Under the pieces are notes generated by a model, which searched no databases, had not been told where the DNA came from, and was given only the letters and a program-made list of their open reading frames with translations. A stretch of 52,364 nucleotides of DNA from Lachnospiraceae bacterium (lineage in GTDB: Bacteria > Bacillota > Clostridia > Lachnospirales > Lachnospiraceae). The position numbers and the translations under genes were made by a program. Each line of letters begins with the position of its first letter. Within the stretch, counting starts at the first letter, position 1. The stretch covers positions 1-52,364 of the forward strand of contig JAAUZC010000011.1 of assembly GCA_014804795.1 (NCBI GenBank), read 5' to 3'. Positions 25,623 through 34,191 of the stretch are shown here, in pieces.

Positions 25623-26786
25623 TTATTCTTCACTTTCTTCTGTCTGACTTGCAATTACCGCATCAATATCAACTGATACTACCTCTGCATCTTCATCCTC
25701 TGCAGGTGCTGCCGGAGCTTCAGGAGCCGGTTCCGGTGCAAGAAGCGCTTTGATACTCAGGCTGATCTTCTTGTCCTCTTCATTGAAATCAACTACCTTT
25801 GCCGTTACTTCCTCTCCGGTTTTCAGAACATCTGAAGGTTTCTCAATATGCTCTTTGGAAATCTGAGAAACATGAAGCAGTGCATCAATTCCTGTTTCCA
25901 GTTCTATGAAAGCGCCGAAGTCTGTCATTCTTGCAACTTTTCCGGTTACAACATTTCCGATCGCATATTTTTCAGCTGCGTCTCTCCATGGATTGGAATC
26001 TGCAAACTTAAGGCTGAGCGCAATCTTATTGCCGGAAATTTCCTTGATCAGAACTCTCTGGGTTTCTCCTACTTTGAATACTTTCTTCGGATTCTCCACT
26101 CTGCCCCAGGACATCTCTGAAATATGAAGCAGACCGTCTGCACCGCCAAGATCGATAAATGCGCCAAAGTCTGTCACATTCTTTACAACACCCTCAACAA
26201 CATCGCCTTCTTTGATTCTCTCAAACAGTTCTTTCTGTTTGATCGCCTTTTCAGCAACGATAAGCTGCTTTCTGTCTCCGATATATCTTCTTCTCTTCGG
26301 ATTGTATTCGGTTACAACAAACTGAATTTCCTGTCCCGCATACTTATTCAAATCTTTTTCATACGTATCGGATACAAGGCTTGCGGGAATGAAGATTCTT
26401 ACTTCATCCACTACAACACAAAGACCACCGCTTAACACTTCCGCTACAGTCGCCGTCAGCACTTCTTTATTGTTGAAGGCCTCCTCGATCCGTTTATTGC
26501 CGCGGTCAATGATCAGTCTCTTGCTGGACAGCGTAACCTGTCCTTCGCCGTCATTCACTTTCAGTACCTTTACATCCATCGTGTCGCCGACTTTCAGCAC
26601 AGTTGTCATATCCAGACCGGACTCATTGGTATATTCATTTCTTGTCAGAATACCATCTGATTTATAGCCAATATTAATGACAGCTTCATCCGGTTTCACG
26701 TCAATGACTGTTCCTTCGACTACCTCTCCTGTATGTATTGTTTTAAATGATGCATCGATCATTTGTTCAAAATTCATTTCTGACAT
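25623..26786 (-). CDS. S1-domain RNA-binding protein (ribosomal protein S1-like)
   Basis: Four S1 domains are visible: GEVVEGTVIDVKPDEAVINI, LTATVAEVLSGGLCVVV, GDVVEGVVKNVTDFGAFIDL and GNVVTGKVARMTDFGAFIEL, each about 75-85 residues apart. An acidic tail follows (PAPEAPAAPAEDEDAEVV). Bacterial S1 binds mRNA and helps initiation; Firmicutes versions with four domains may also act in RNA turnover. Start set at 26786 (MSEMNF) with AGGAGG at 26796-26801. It overlaps the end of ispH by 20 bases; in some clostridia the two are one fused protein. Confidence 0.9.
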   Translation of the reverse strand: MSEMNFEQMIDASFKTIHTGEVVEGTVIDVKPDEAVINIGYKSDGILTRNEYTNESGLDMTTVLKVGDTMDVKVLKVNDGEGQVTLSSKRLIIDRGNKRIEEAFNNKEVLTATVAEVLSGGLCVVVDEVRIFIPASLVSDTYEKDLNKYAGQEIQFVVTEYNPKRRRYIGDRKQLIVAEKAIKQKELFERIKEGDVVEGVVKNVTDFGAFIDLGGADGLLHISEMSWGRVENPKKVFKVGETQRVLIKEISGNKIALSLKFADSNPWRDAAEKYAIGNVVTGKVARMTDFGAFIELETGIDALLHVSQISKEHIEKPSDVLKTGEEVTAKVVDFNEEDKKISLSIKALLAPEPAPEAPAAPAEDEDAEVVSVDIDAVIASQTEESEE

Positions 26787-27639
26787 AATTTTGAACCTCC
26801 TCAATAATATTATTTGGGGTAGACGCCCCTGCTGTAATACCCACCAGACGCACTGATTCTGGAAGCTCTAACTTTAGGTCCGCCAGTGACTGTATAAAAC
26901 AGGTCTGGGCACACTCCTTGCTGCATATCTCATACAGTTTTCTTGTATTAGAACTGTGTGCTCCACCTATGACTATCATAACATCAGCTTCAGAGGCTAT
27001 TTCCTTCGCTTCTGTCTGCCTCTCCTCAGTCGCATTACATATAGTATTCACAACACTACTATTATACCCGCTATTTTTCAAAATTTCAACTAGTTCTTGA
27101 AATTTATTGTAGTTAAATGTCGTTTGGGAAACTACGCATATTTCTTTTCCGTTTTCTACCGCCAGATTTTCCATTTCTTCCCTGGATTCTACAGTAATCG
27201 CGGGGCTGCTGCACCATCCTTTAATGCCCTCAACTTCCGGATGCCCTGAATTTCCGATGATCAGAATCTGCTTTCCCGCAGCGCTCTCTTTCTCCACGAT
27301 ATTATGGATTCTTTTGACAAAAGGACAGGTGGCGTCCACACAGACAAGTCCCTTTCTCTCTATAAGCTCGCAGATATCCTTGCCGATGCCGTGGGAGCGT
27401 ATGACAACAATGCCCTCTTTCAGCGATTCCAGTTCTTCCCTGTTCTGCAGCACCCGCACACCTTTTTCTTCCAGATCCTTTACCACCTGTTCATTATGAA
27501 TGATCGGGCCATACGTGTAGATGGACAGCTTTTTATCTGAAATTTTTTGCCTCTCTATCTGTTCATATACCGTCTCCACCGCCCGTTTCACACCGAAACA
27601 GAACCCGGCGGATTTTGCCAGTTTTACTTCCATCATCAT
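26767..27639 (-). CDS. ispH: 4-hydroxy-3-methylbut-2-enyl diphosphate reductase
   Basis: IspH carries out the last step of the MEP isoprenoid pathway, giving IPP and DMAPP. The three cluster-binding cysteines are visible in AGFCFGVKRAV, VDATCPFVKRIH and VNTICNATEERQ. Histidines in YGPIIHNEQV and SGHPEVEG and the IGGAHSSNTRKLYE stretch are in place. Length 290 is normal. It overlaps cmk by four bases and its 3' end holds the S1 gene's ribosome site and start. Confidence 0.97.
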   Translation of the reverse strand: MMMEVKLAKSAGFCFGVKRAVETVYEQIERQKISDKKLSIYTYGPIIHNEQVVKDLEEKGVRVLQNREELESLKEGIVVIRSHGIGKDICELIERKGLVCVDATCPFVKRIHNIVEKESAAGKQILIIGNSGHPEVEGIKGWCSSPAITVESREEMENLAVENGKEICVVSQTTFNYNKFQELVEILKNSGYNSSVVNTICNATEERQTEAKEIASEADVMIVIGGAHSSNTRKLYEICSKECAQTCFIQSLADLKLELPESVRLVGITAGASTPNNIIEEVQNYVRNEF

Positions 27640-28289
27640 TCACACATCCCCAGAATCTTATCAATCACTTCCTCGATCGTCATATCGGAAGAATCCACCA
27701 AAATGGCATCCTCCGCCTGTTTAAGCGGCGATATCTCCCGGTGCATATCCCGATAGTCTCTCTCTTCTATATCCTTCTTTATGACATCAATGTCACATTT
27801 CGTGCCCTTCGCTGTCATCTCATCATACCGGCGCCTTGCCCGCACCTCACTGCTGGCGGTCAGATAAATTTTCAGATTCGCATGGGGCAGCACACAGGTA
27901 CCGATATCTCTGCCATCCATCACCACATCCGCGGTTTCTGCCAACTTCTGCTGCAGTTCCACCAGTTTTTTCCGTACATCTCCATTGACCGAAGAGGCCG
28001 AAGACATATTGCTCACTTCTTCGGTGCGGATCAGCCCGTTGACATTTCTGCCGTTTAATAAAACGACCTGTTCCCCGTTTTCATAGACAATGGAAATATC
28101 CGCTTCTTTCGACTTCTCGCTGATTTTTTCCGCCTCCTCCGGCGTGATATGATTTTCAATCAAAAACAGAGCCATCGCCCGATACATTGCCCCTGTATCC
28201 ACATAAATATAGCCCTTTCTCCTTGCAATCTGTTTTGCGATCGTACTCTTTCCGGCCCCTGCGGGTCCGTCTATTGCGATACTGTACAT
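27636..28289 (-). CDS. cmk: (d)CMP kinase
   Basis: The 217-residue kinase has Walker A (IAIDGPAGAGKSTIAKQIA), the YVDTGAMYRAMA and DGRDIGTCVLP substrate motifs and a lid-like RDYRDMHREISPLKQA. It phosphorylates CMP and dCMP. AAGGAGG stands before the start. It heads the cmk-ispH-S1 unit that is common in clostridia. Confidence 0.96.
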   Translation of the reverse strand: MYSIAIDGPAGAGKSTIAKQIARRKGYIYVDTGAMYRAMALFLIENHITPEEAEKISEKSKEADISIVYENGEQVVLLNGRNVNGLIRTEEVSNMSSASSVNGDVRKKLVELQQKLAETADVVMDGRDIGTCVLPHANLKIYLTASSEVRARRRYDEMTAKGTKCDIDVIKKDIEERDYRDMHREISPLKQAEDAILVDSSDMTIEEVIDKILGMCE

Positions 28290-28371
28290 AACTTATAGCC
28301 TCCTTCTTTTATTCTCTGAAAGTTCATTTTACGCACGATTTATTTCTGATTTCCAGTTCAACCAGAAGTTG

Positions 28372-28800
28372 TCAATTTAATAATATGTCTAATGCTTTTT
28401 TATACTTTTCCACTCGTTCAACATCTCGTTCTGAAATAGTATCGAGACGGGTCAAATCAGAATTATGCATCAAATCCGATATTTTAACTGCCCTCGCAAT
28501 AGGATTTGCTTTTATCTGTGTCACATATTCAAGATAAGGCATATTGTCATCATGAGTCATCAAACAAACAGCTTCTATAATTGCAGGCGTGAAGCCAAGT
28601 GAAATTAAATCATCTGTGGTTGTATCGGTGTCTTCAAGAATATCATGTAATAATGCAACACAAGTGCTTTCCTCATCTACCATTGATTCTGCCACATGAA
28701 ACGGATGAAAAGGATATGGCAATCCGCATTTATCAACCTGTGATTTATGCTTCTCAAAACATAATTTCATGGCTATTTTTGTAAGCTTAGTATAAATCAT
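28372..28800 (-). CDS. HD-domain protein, small alarmone hydrolase-like
   Basis: The 142-residue stand-alone HD domain has PFHPFHVAE (first histidine), VALLHDILEDT (HD pair) and ARAVKISDLMHNSD, which correspond to the (p)ppGpp-hydrolase domain of RelA/SpoT enzymes. There is no synthetase or ACT domain. It is predicted to hydrolyse alarmones or related 3'-phosphorylated nucleotides. The start is taken at 28800 (MIYTKL), spaced better from GGAG than the ATG at 28806. It follows an unknown gene by a few bases, so the two form an operon. Confidence 0.8.
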   Translation of the reverse strand: MIYTKLTKIAMKLCFEKHKSQVDKCGLPYPFHPFHVAESMVDEESTCVALLHDILEDTDTTTDDLISLGFTPAIIEAVCLMTHDDNMPYLEYVTQIKANPIARAVKISDLMHNSDLTRLDTISERDVERVEKYKKALDILLN

Positions 28801-28815
28801 TTCCATTCTCCAAAA

Positions 28816-29520
28816 TCATTCATAATATGTCCGTTCCAGAAAATCATTCACGACACGTTCCATAGATTTTTGTAATAACTCCCCCAAAATCTGATGCGCT
28901 TTATCCTTCTCTTCAAGCAGAGTCGTTTTACATTGACAGGGGCGATTTGTCCAACCGTTACCAAACTGCATGTATGAAGTTACCTTTGTTATGGTTTTTG
29001 CGCGATGAATAATAGCATTATATTTCACACAATTCAGTCCTTTTGAAAGGCGCATACATTCATCCCAACTTACCAACTGAGTTATCACTTCCAACCGAGG
29101 AAGCAAACAGGAAAATTGATGTTCTGCCTGTGCTTTGTATTCACTCGCTTCATCTATTAAAAATGCAACTATTTTATCGAACCGCACATTCTGCTGCGGA
29201 TCATATAGCGGACATCCAAACTTTGACATAACAGACGAAAAACGCTTCATGTCCACCTGCTTCATCGAATAACAGTCAAACCGCACTGTTTGCGGAGTGG
29301 TTGAGATTTGAAAAGCACCCTGTCCATCTTTCTCATAGTTGAACAGGTTATAAGCATTCCAATCATGAAAAGCTTCTGCTATTTCTTTCAAAATGTCCTC
29401 TATCGGCAGAACTTCTAAGCCATCGACTTTCCCGTTATTGCAACAGGCATTTTGATAAACAATCTCATTGTCTAAATATATATTGTTTTTATACTTCCAG
29501 AAATTTAAGTCAATACTCAT
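28816..29520 (-). CDS. Protein of unknown function, two-part
   Basis: I do not recognise a named family. The first half (DLNFWKYKNNIYLDNEIVYQ, then QISTTPQTVRFDCYSM and KFGCPLYDPQQNVRFD) resembles unnamed small proteins often met near toxin-immunity loci, from memory. The second half is helical with CMRLSKGLNCVKYNA and GNGWTNRPCQCKTT, the latter a CxC. It lacks signal and membrane segments. The start is put at 29520 (MSIDLN), where GGAG lies about 12 bases upstream. It precedes the HD alarmone-hydrolase gene. Confidence 0.65.
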   Translation of the reverse strand: MSIDLNFWKYKNNIYLDNEIVYQNACCNNGKVDGLEVLPIEDILKEIAEAFHDWNAYNLFNYEKDGQGAFQISTTPQTVRFDCYSMKQVDMKRFSSVMSKFGCPLYDPQQNVRFDKIVAFLIDEASEYKAQAEHQFSCLLPRLEVITQLVSWDECMRLSKGLNCVKYNAIIHRAKTITKVTSYMQFGNGWTNRPCQCKTTLLEEKDKAHQILGELLQKSMERVVNDFLERTYYE

Positions 29521-29574
29521 TCCTGATTCACGCTCCATTTTATAGAAACACTAACTATTTTTTGCAGACTAATT

Positions 29575-30849
29575 TCAGTACCTCACACTCGCCCCAGCCA
29601 GATGCCCCGTAGACCATGCCAGCTGCAGATTATATCCTCCTGTCAGCGCATCGATATCCAACATCTCACCGGCAAAATACAATCCGCTGCAAAGTTTTGA
29701 CTCCATCGTAGACGGATTTACCTCCGACACAGGAATTCCCCCCTGTGTGATGATTGCTTCCTCAAACCCTCTTGTGCCCGTTACAGTAAGCGGCAGATTC
29801 TGTATCAGCCTGACAAAGTTACGTCTCTCTTCCCTTGTCACATCATACACCTTTTTCTCCCCGTCAATGCCGGAAAGTTCCACCATAACCGGAATCAGTT
29901 TCGCCGGAAACAGACCGCCCAGTGCATTTTTAAATGCTTTGTGGGAATTTTCCTCAAAATCCCGTAAAAGACGCCTGTCTAACATCTCTTCATCCATCGC
30001 CGGTTTTAAATTTAGCAACAGTTTCACGTCCGATACGGCCTGTGCTTTTCCAACAGCTTTACTATAATAGCTGCTCGCACTTAAAATAAGCGGGCCGCTG
30101 ACCCCGAAATGTGTAAACAACATCTCGCCAAAACCACTATACGACGGTTTCGGCTTACTGTTGTCACCCAAAAACAGCTTAATCTCCACATTCCGTAACG
30201 ACAGCCCCTGCAATTTTTTACACCAGCGCTCCCTCACTTCAAACGGTACTAGCGCCGGATAACAGGGTGTCACAGAATGTCCCGCCTGTTCGGCCAGCCT
30301 GTAACCTGCCCCATCCGAACCGGTAGACGGATAAGACAATCCTCCACACGCAAGAATTACTGCATCTGCTTCCATCTTTTTTCCATTTGCCGGCAATACT
30401 CCCTGTATCTGCAATTCTTCTTTTTCCGTTTTCTCCCGAACCAGCAAACGTTTCACTTCCGTTTTCAGGCGGACATCCACGTACATCTCTTTCAAAGCCC
30501 GCTGCAAGGCGGCTGTCACATCGGATGCATGATCGGAAACAGGAAAAATACGCCCGCCCCGCTCTGTTTTTACCTGACAGCCGTATTCTTCCAGAAAGGA
30601 CACCATAGCCTGATTGTCAAACTGATAAATACTGCTGTATAAAAATTTACTGTTTGTCACAATATTCTGAAAGAACTGCTCTTTATCGGCAGAATTTGTC
30701 ACATTGCATCTGCCCTTGCCGGTGATATATATCTTCTTCCCCAGCTTTTCATTTTTTTCAAGCAATATCACCTGATGCCCAGCCGCCGCGGAGGCATAAG
30801 CTGCCATCATACCTGCGGCTCCGCCGCCTGCCACGATAACCCGACTCAT
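29575..30849 (-). CDS. FAD/NAD(P)-binding oxidoreductase, BaiN/YhiN (HI0933-like) family
   Basis: The 424-residue flavoprotein has an N-terminal Rossmann motif (VIVAGGGAAGMMAAYASAAA), LLEKNEKLGKKIYITGKGRCN, AVILACGGLSYPSTGSDGAG, MLFTHFGVSGPLIL and the C-terminal FAD stretch (CSGLYFAGEMLDIDALTGGYN). This is the HI0933-like family that includes BaiN-type reductases; the substrate is not predictable. It sits downstream of RpiR and TetR regulators but has its own start region. Confidence 0.92.
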   Translation of the reverse strand: MSRVIVAGGGAAGMMAAYASAAAGHQVILLEKNEKLGKKIYITGKGRCNVTNSADKEQFFQNIVTNSKFLYSSIYQFDNQAMVSFLEEYGCQVKTERGGRIFPVSDHASDVTAALQRALKEMYVDVRLKTEVKRLLVREKTEKEELQIQGVLPANGKKMEADAVILACGGLSYPSTGSDGAGYRLAEQAGHSVTPCYPALVPFEVRERWCKKLQGLSLRNVEIKLFLGDNSKPKPSYSGFGEMLFTHFGVSGPLILSASSYYSKAVGKAQAVSDVKLLLNLKPAMDEEMLDRRLLRDFEENSHKAFKNALGGLFPAKLIPVMVELSGIDGEKKVYDVTREERRNFVRLIQNLPLTVTGTRGFEEAIITQGGIPVSEVNPSTMESKLCSGLYFAGEMLDIDALTGGYNLQLAWSTGHLAGASVRY

Positions 30850-30895
30850 AAAAGCTCTCCATTTTTAACAGGAAAATTTTTCTTTTCTCTCATAC

Positions 30896-31834
30896 TCAAT
30901 CTCCACTCCTTGACCTGGCGTCCTCTTTTCTGAGCGGATAATTTAACATCGGTTCTTCATCAATAAAATTGATCTCATCATTCAGATAAACCTGATATCT
31001 GTCCCAGACGTCTTCCAGTGTATGCAGGCTGTTCTTTACTTCCGCGGGACGCTTTAAGCACATCGCCACCACTAACGCATTGATCACACTTAAAGGCGCC
31101 ACCAGAGAATCCACAATAGAAACCATATCGCTCCTCGCAAACAGGTTACAGGAAGAATACATACACATCGGCGAATGGATAGAGTCAGTCAGACAGATCA
31201 CCTTTGCATTTCTGTCATTGGCAAACTCCATTGCTTTGAGTGTCCTCATGGAATATCTCGGAAAGCTGATGCCTATAAAAGCATCTCTCTCATTAATCCG
31301 CAGCATCTGCTCAAACGTCTCACTCATACTTGTCGTCTTAATACAGACCACTTCGCCCCGCATCATATTCAGATAGAAACAAAGAAAGTCCGCCAGCGGT
31401 TCACAGCTTCTGATTCCCGAAATATAAACTTTTCTCGCTTTTAAAATAATATCCACCGCCGTATCAAAGGTAGAAGCATCCAGATGTTTTATAGTATCGC
31501 GAATCTTATCCATGTCCGACTGCAGCACCGATGCCAACACTTCCGACTGGGTACATCCCGCATACTTCACTCCGATTCGCTGAATATCAGAAAGCTGTTC
31601 TTTCACCCAGGCCGCCAACGCTTCCTGAAACTCCGGATACCCGTCATACCCAAGCATCAGTGCAAAACGCACAACTGTAGATTCGCTGATATGCAGCGTA
31701 TGTCCCAGTTTTGCCGCTGTCATAAACACTGCCTCATCATAATGATCCGATATGTAAGAAGCGATCACTTTCTGGCTCTTACTCATCCTCTTAAACTGAC
31801 CGGTCATATCTGCCATGAAATCTCTTTTTCTCAT
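30896..31834 (-). CDS. MurR/RpiR-family transcriptional regulator
   Basis: The N-terminal HTH_6 domain (MSKSQKVIASYISDHYDEAV, then LGHTLHISESTVVRFALMLGY) is followed by a SIS domain (VYISGIRSCEPLADFLCFYL, ISFPRYSMRTLKAMEFA, VICLTDSIHSPM). The family senses sugar phosphates and controls sugar or amino-sugar catabolism. It follows the TetR gene by 20 bases. No sugar genes are adjacent, so the target is likely elsewhere. Confidence 0.92.
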   Translation of the reverse strand: MRKRDFMADMTGQFKRMSKSQKVIASYISDHYDEAVFMTAAKLGHTLHISESTVVRFALMLGYDGYPEFQEALAAWVKEQLSDIQRIGVKYAGCTQSEVLASVLQSDMDKIRDTIKHLDASTFDTAVDIILKARKVYISGIRSCEPLADFLCFYLNMMRGEVVCIKTTSMSETFEQMLRINERDAFIGISFPRYSMRTLKAMEFANDRNAKVICLTDSIHSPMCMYSSCNLFARSDMVSIVDSLVAPLSVINALVVAMCLKRPAEVKNSLHTLEDVWDRYQVYLNDEINFIDEEPMLNYPLRKEDARSRSGD

Positions 31835-31854
31835 AGAGTTCCACTCCTCTGCGG

Positions 31855-32400
31855 TCAGCGAAATGCCCGATAAGCATCCACAAGCTGTCCCACTGTCTCT
31901 GTAATGCCAAGATCATAATCTCCGGTAATCGCCATACAGGCTGCTCCATGAATAAAAATCCACATCTTCATAAACAGCCCCTGCGGATCTTTACATCCTT
32001 CTTCTTTTGCCTTATTGATCTCCCGCAAAACATTGCCGTGTGTTCCGTTTAACAGTTCATACAGGCTTTTTCCTTTTCTATCTGCACTCAAAAACATCGC
32101 CCGGAACAGATTGCCTTCTTTCTGGGCAAAGCTGATATAGGCAAGCCCCAGATTGACAAACGGCACTGCCTGAGACTTCGGATAATTGTTGTAAAACTCT
32201 TCAAAAAATACAATGGCCTGTTCCAAAACATCCGTCTGAACTTCCTCCATATTCTGGTACACCCGGAAGATCGGCTGTGTAGAACACCCGGCCGCAGCAG
32301 CCAGTCTCCTCGCCGTCACCTCTTCCATCCCCTCGCTTCTCGCCATCCGAAAAGCTGCTGCTTTAATCTCTTTCTTTGTAATGGATTCTTTACGTGGCAT
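31855..32400 (-). CDS. TetR/AcrR-family transcriptional regulator
   Basis: The 181-residue protein has an N-terminal TetR helix-turn-helix (ESITKKEIKAAAFRMARSEG then ARRLAAAAGCSTQPIFRVYQ) and a helical ligand domain. The start is put at 32400 (MPRKES) after GGGGGG at 32404-32411; the longer frame lacks a site. A palindrome AATAACA..TGTTATT overlaps the -10 of its promoter, as in autoregulated TetR genes. Confidence 0.9.
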   Translation of the reverse strand: MPRKESITKKEIKAAAFRMARSEGMEEVTARRLAAAAGCSTQPIFRVYQNMEEVQTDVLEQAIVFFEEFYNNYPKSQAVPFVNLGLAYISFAQKEGNLFRAMFLSADRKGKSLYELLNGTHGNVLREINKAKEEGCKDPQGLFMKMWIFIHGAACMAITGDYDLGITETVGQLVDAYRAFR

Positions 32401-32525
32401 ATACCCCCCTATCTGACACTTTTTATACAGGCTGTCCTCCCTGATCAATCTCATGTAACTCCCTGTTCCATACCTCTAAATTTACTGTCTATCTATATCC
32501 ATTTATAATTTCTTTTCCTCTTTCC

Positions 32526-32568
32526 AATAACACTTGTTATTATAAATCTATCGGGAATCTTCTGTCAA
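32526..32568 (-). promoter_or_regulatory. Promoter with candidate TetR operator
   Basis: On the minus strand TTGACA (32563-32568), 18 bases and TATAAT (32539-32544) form a strong sigma-A promoter. A 16-base palindrome, AATAACA-CT-TGTTATT (32526-32541), overlaps the -10. It lies about 140 bases before the TetR start. Confidence 0.65.
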
Positions 32569-32693
32569 TACAAATATGCCAATTTCCCTGCATTTTTCTA
32601 AAAATTTTTAAAATATTCTGCATTCTAAGCATCATTTCGCATTGTTGTCACTATCATCTTTCTATTTTTATTTTTTCACAGTGTAACTCAGGC

Positions 32694-32726
32694 AAAAAAG
32701 AACAGCCTGCCGAAACAGACTGTTCT
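32694..32726 (-). terminator. Terminator of the decarboxylase cluster
   Basis: AGAACAG pairs with CTGTTCT, with CTG/CAG continuing inside, and on the minus strand is followed by TTTTTTGCC. It ends the mmdA-to-oadA operon. Confidence 0.8.
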
Positions 32727-32740
32727 CACATTTCACATTT

Positions 32741-34168
32741 TTACACCGGATACGCCCCATTCTTCGTATCAGCCTGGGTCAGATCCACTTTTTCCTGCTG
32801 CGCCTGACGATACTTGAAGAAGTCAACCGCAACCTGAGGGAACAGAGCATAGGACAATACGTCCTCATCCTGCTGCTTCCACTCTTTCATCTCGGATTCC
32901 AGCTTATCCATCTCGTTCTCCAGAAGATCTGCAGGACGGCAGGTAATTCTCTCCTCACCCGGGATAACCTTATCGATAATTTCCTGATTCATCGGCTTGA
33001 TCGTCTGGCCGTATTCACCGCGCAGAACAGCCTTTGTCTCTTTCGTTGCCATCTTATATCTCTCGCCCATCAGTACGTTAAATACGGCCTGTGTACCTAC
33101 GATCTGAGAAGACGGTGTAACAAGGGGCGGCTCACCCAGATCTTTACGAACTGCGGGAATCTCTTTCAGCACGTCATAGTACTTATCTTCCGCGTTCTGC
33201 TCTTTCAGCTGGCTCACCATGTTGGAAAGCATACCGCCCGGCACCTGATACAACAGAGTCTTGATATCAACGCCCATTACCTTCGGATTCAACAGGCCGC
33301 TGGAGAGACATTCATCCCTGTAAGGTCTGAAGTAGTCAGCAATTTCCGCCAGAAGATTCTGGTCAAATCCTGTATCATAAGGAGTGCCCTTGAAAGTCTC
33401 AACCATAACTTCCGTAGCCGGCTGGGAAGTACCCAGTGCAAACGGAGAAATAGCACAGTCGATCACGTCCACGCCTGCTTCTACCGCTTTCAGATAAGTC
33501 ATGCTTGCCACACCGGAGGTGTAGTGAGTATGAAGCTGAATCGGAAGCTTTGTAGCTTCTTTCATGGCGCCGATCAGTTCAGCTGCTTTATAAGGAACCA
33601 AAAGGCCTGCCATATCTTTGATACAGATAGAATCTGCACCCATTTCCTCAATCTGTTTTGCTGTATTTACCCAGTAATCCAGAGTATACGCATCACCCAA
33701 TGTATAGGAAAGAGCAATCTGCGCATGACCTCTGCCCTCTCTCGCTTTGATCTTGTTGGTCGCATTTACTGCTTCCTGTAAATTTCTCAGATCATTCAGG
33801 CAGTCAAAAATACGAATGATATCGATACCGTTGGCGATAGATTTCTCAACGAAGCTGTCTACCACGTCATCTGCGTAAGGTCTGTAACCAAGGATATTTT
33901 GTCCTCTGAACAGCATCTGCAGTTTTGTATTTTTGAAGCCGTCTCTCAATTTACGAAGTCTCTCCCAGGGATCTTCCTTCAAAAATCTGAGAGATGCATC
34001 AAAAGTAGCGCCGCCCCAGCACTCTACGGAATGATAGCCGATCTTATCCATGGTCTCCACGATGGGAAGCATCAGATCGGTAGGCATTCTTGTAGCAATC
34101 AGAGACTGGTGGGCATCACGAAGTATTGTCTCGGTAATTCCAACCGGTTTTTTATTTAATTCTGACAT
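32741..34168 (-). CDS. oadA: Oxaloacetate decarboxylase alpha / pyruvate carboxylase B-type carboxyltransferase
   Basis: The 475-residue protein starts with a TIM-barrel carboxyltransferase: ITETILRDAHQSLIATRMPT, CWGGATFDASLRFL, GYRPYADDVVDSFV, IRIFDCLNDLRNL, SICIKDMAGLL and LPIQLHTHYTSGVA with the metal histidines. The conserved C-terminal domain follows (PSSQIVGTQAVFNVL). The biotin domain that closes many OadA chains is absent and is encoded separately at 35387. It moves CO2 between oxaloacetate/pyruvate and biotin. It is last in the operon. Confidence 0.93.
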   Translation of the reverse strand: MSELNKKPVGITETILRDAHQSLIATRMPTDLMLPIVETMDKIGYHSVECWGGATFDASLRFLKEDPWERLRKLRDGFKNTKLQMLFRGQNILGYRPYADDVVDSFVEKSIANGIDIIRIFDCLNDLRNLQEAVNATNKIKAREGRGHAQIALSYTLGDAYTLDYWVNTAKQIEEMGADSICIKDMAGLLVPYKAAELIGAMKEATKLPIQLHTHYTSGVASMTYLKAVEAGVDVIDCAISPFALGTSQPATEVMVETFKGTPYDTGFDQNLLAEIADYFRPYRDECLSSGLLNPKVMGVDIKTLLYQVPGGMLSNMVSQLKEQNAEDKYYDVLKEIPAVRKDLGEPPLVTPSSQIVGTQAVFNVLMGERYKMATKETKAVLRGEYGQTIKPMNQEIIDKVIPGEERITCRPADLLENEMDKLESEMKEWKQQDEDVLSYALFPQVAVDFFKYRQAQQEKVDLTQADTKNGAYPV

Positions 34169-34191
34169 TTTATTTCCTCCATTAATTTTTA

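Larger units (their letters stand above)
32401..32740. other. Intergenic region between TetR and oadA
   Basis: This 340-base gap holds the TetR promoter/operator (32526-32568) and the terminator of the decarboxylase cluster (32694-32726). The AT-rich rest (32570-32690) shows no gene that I can support. Confidence 0.6.
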
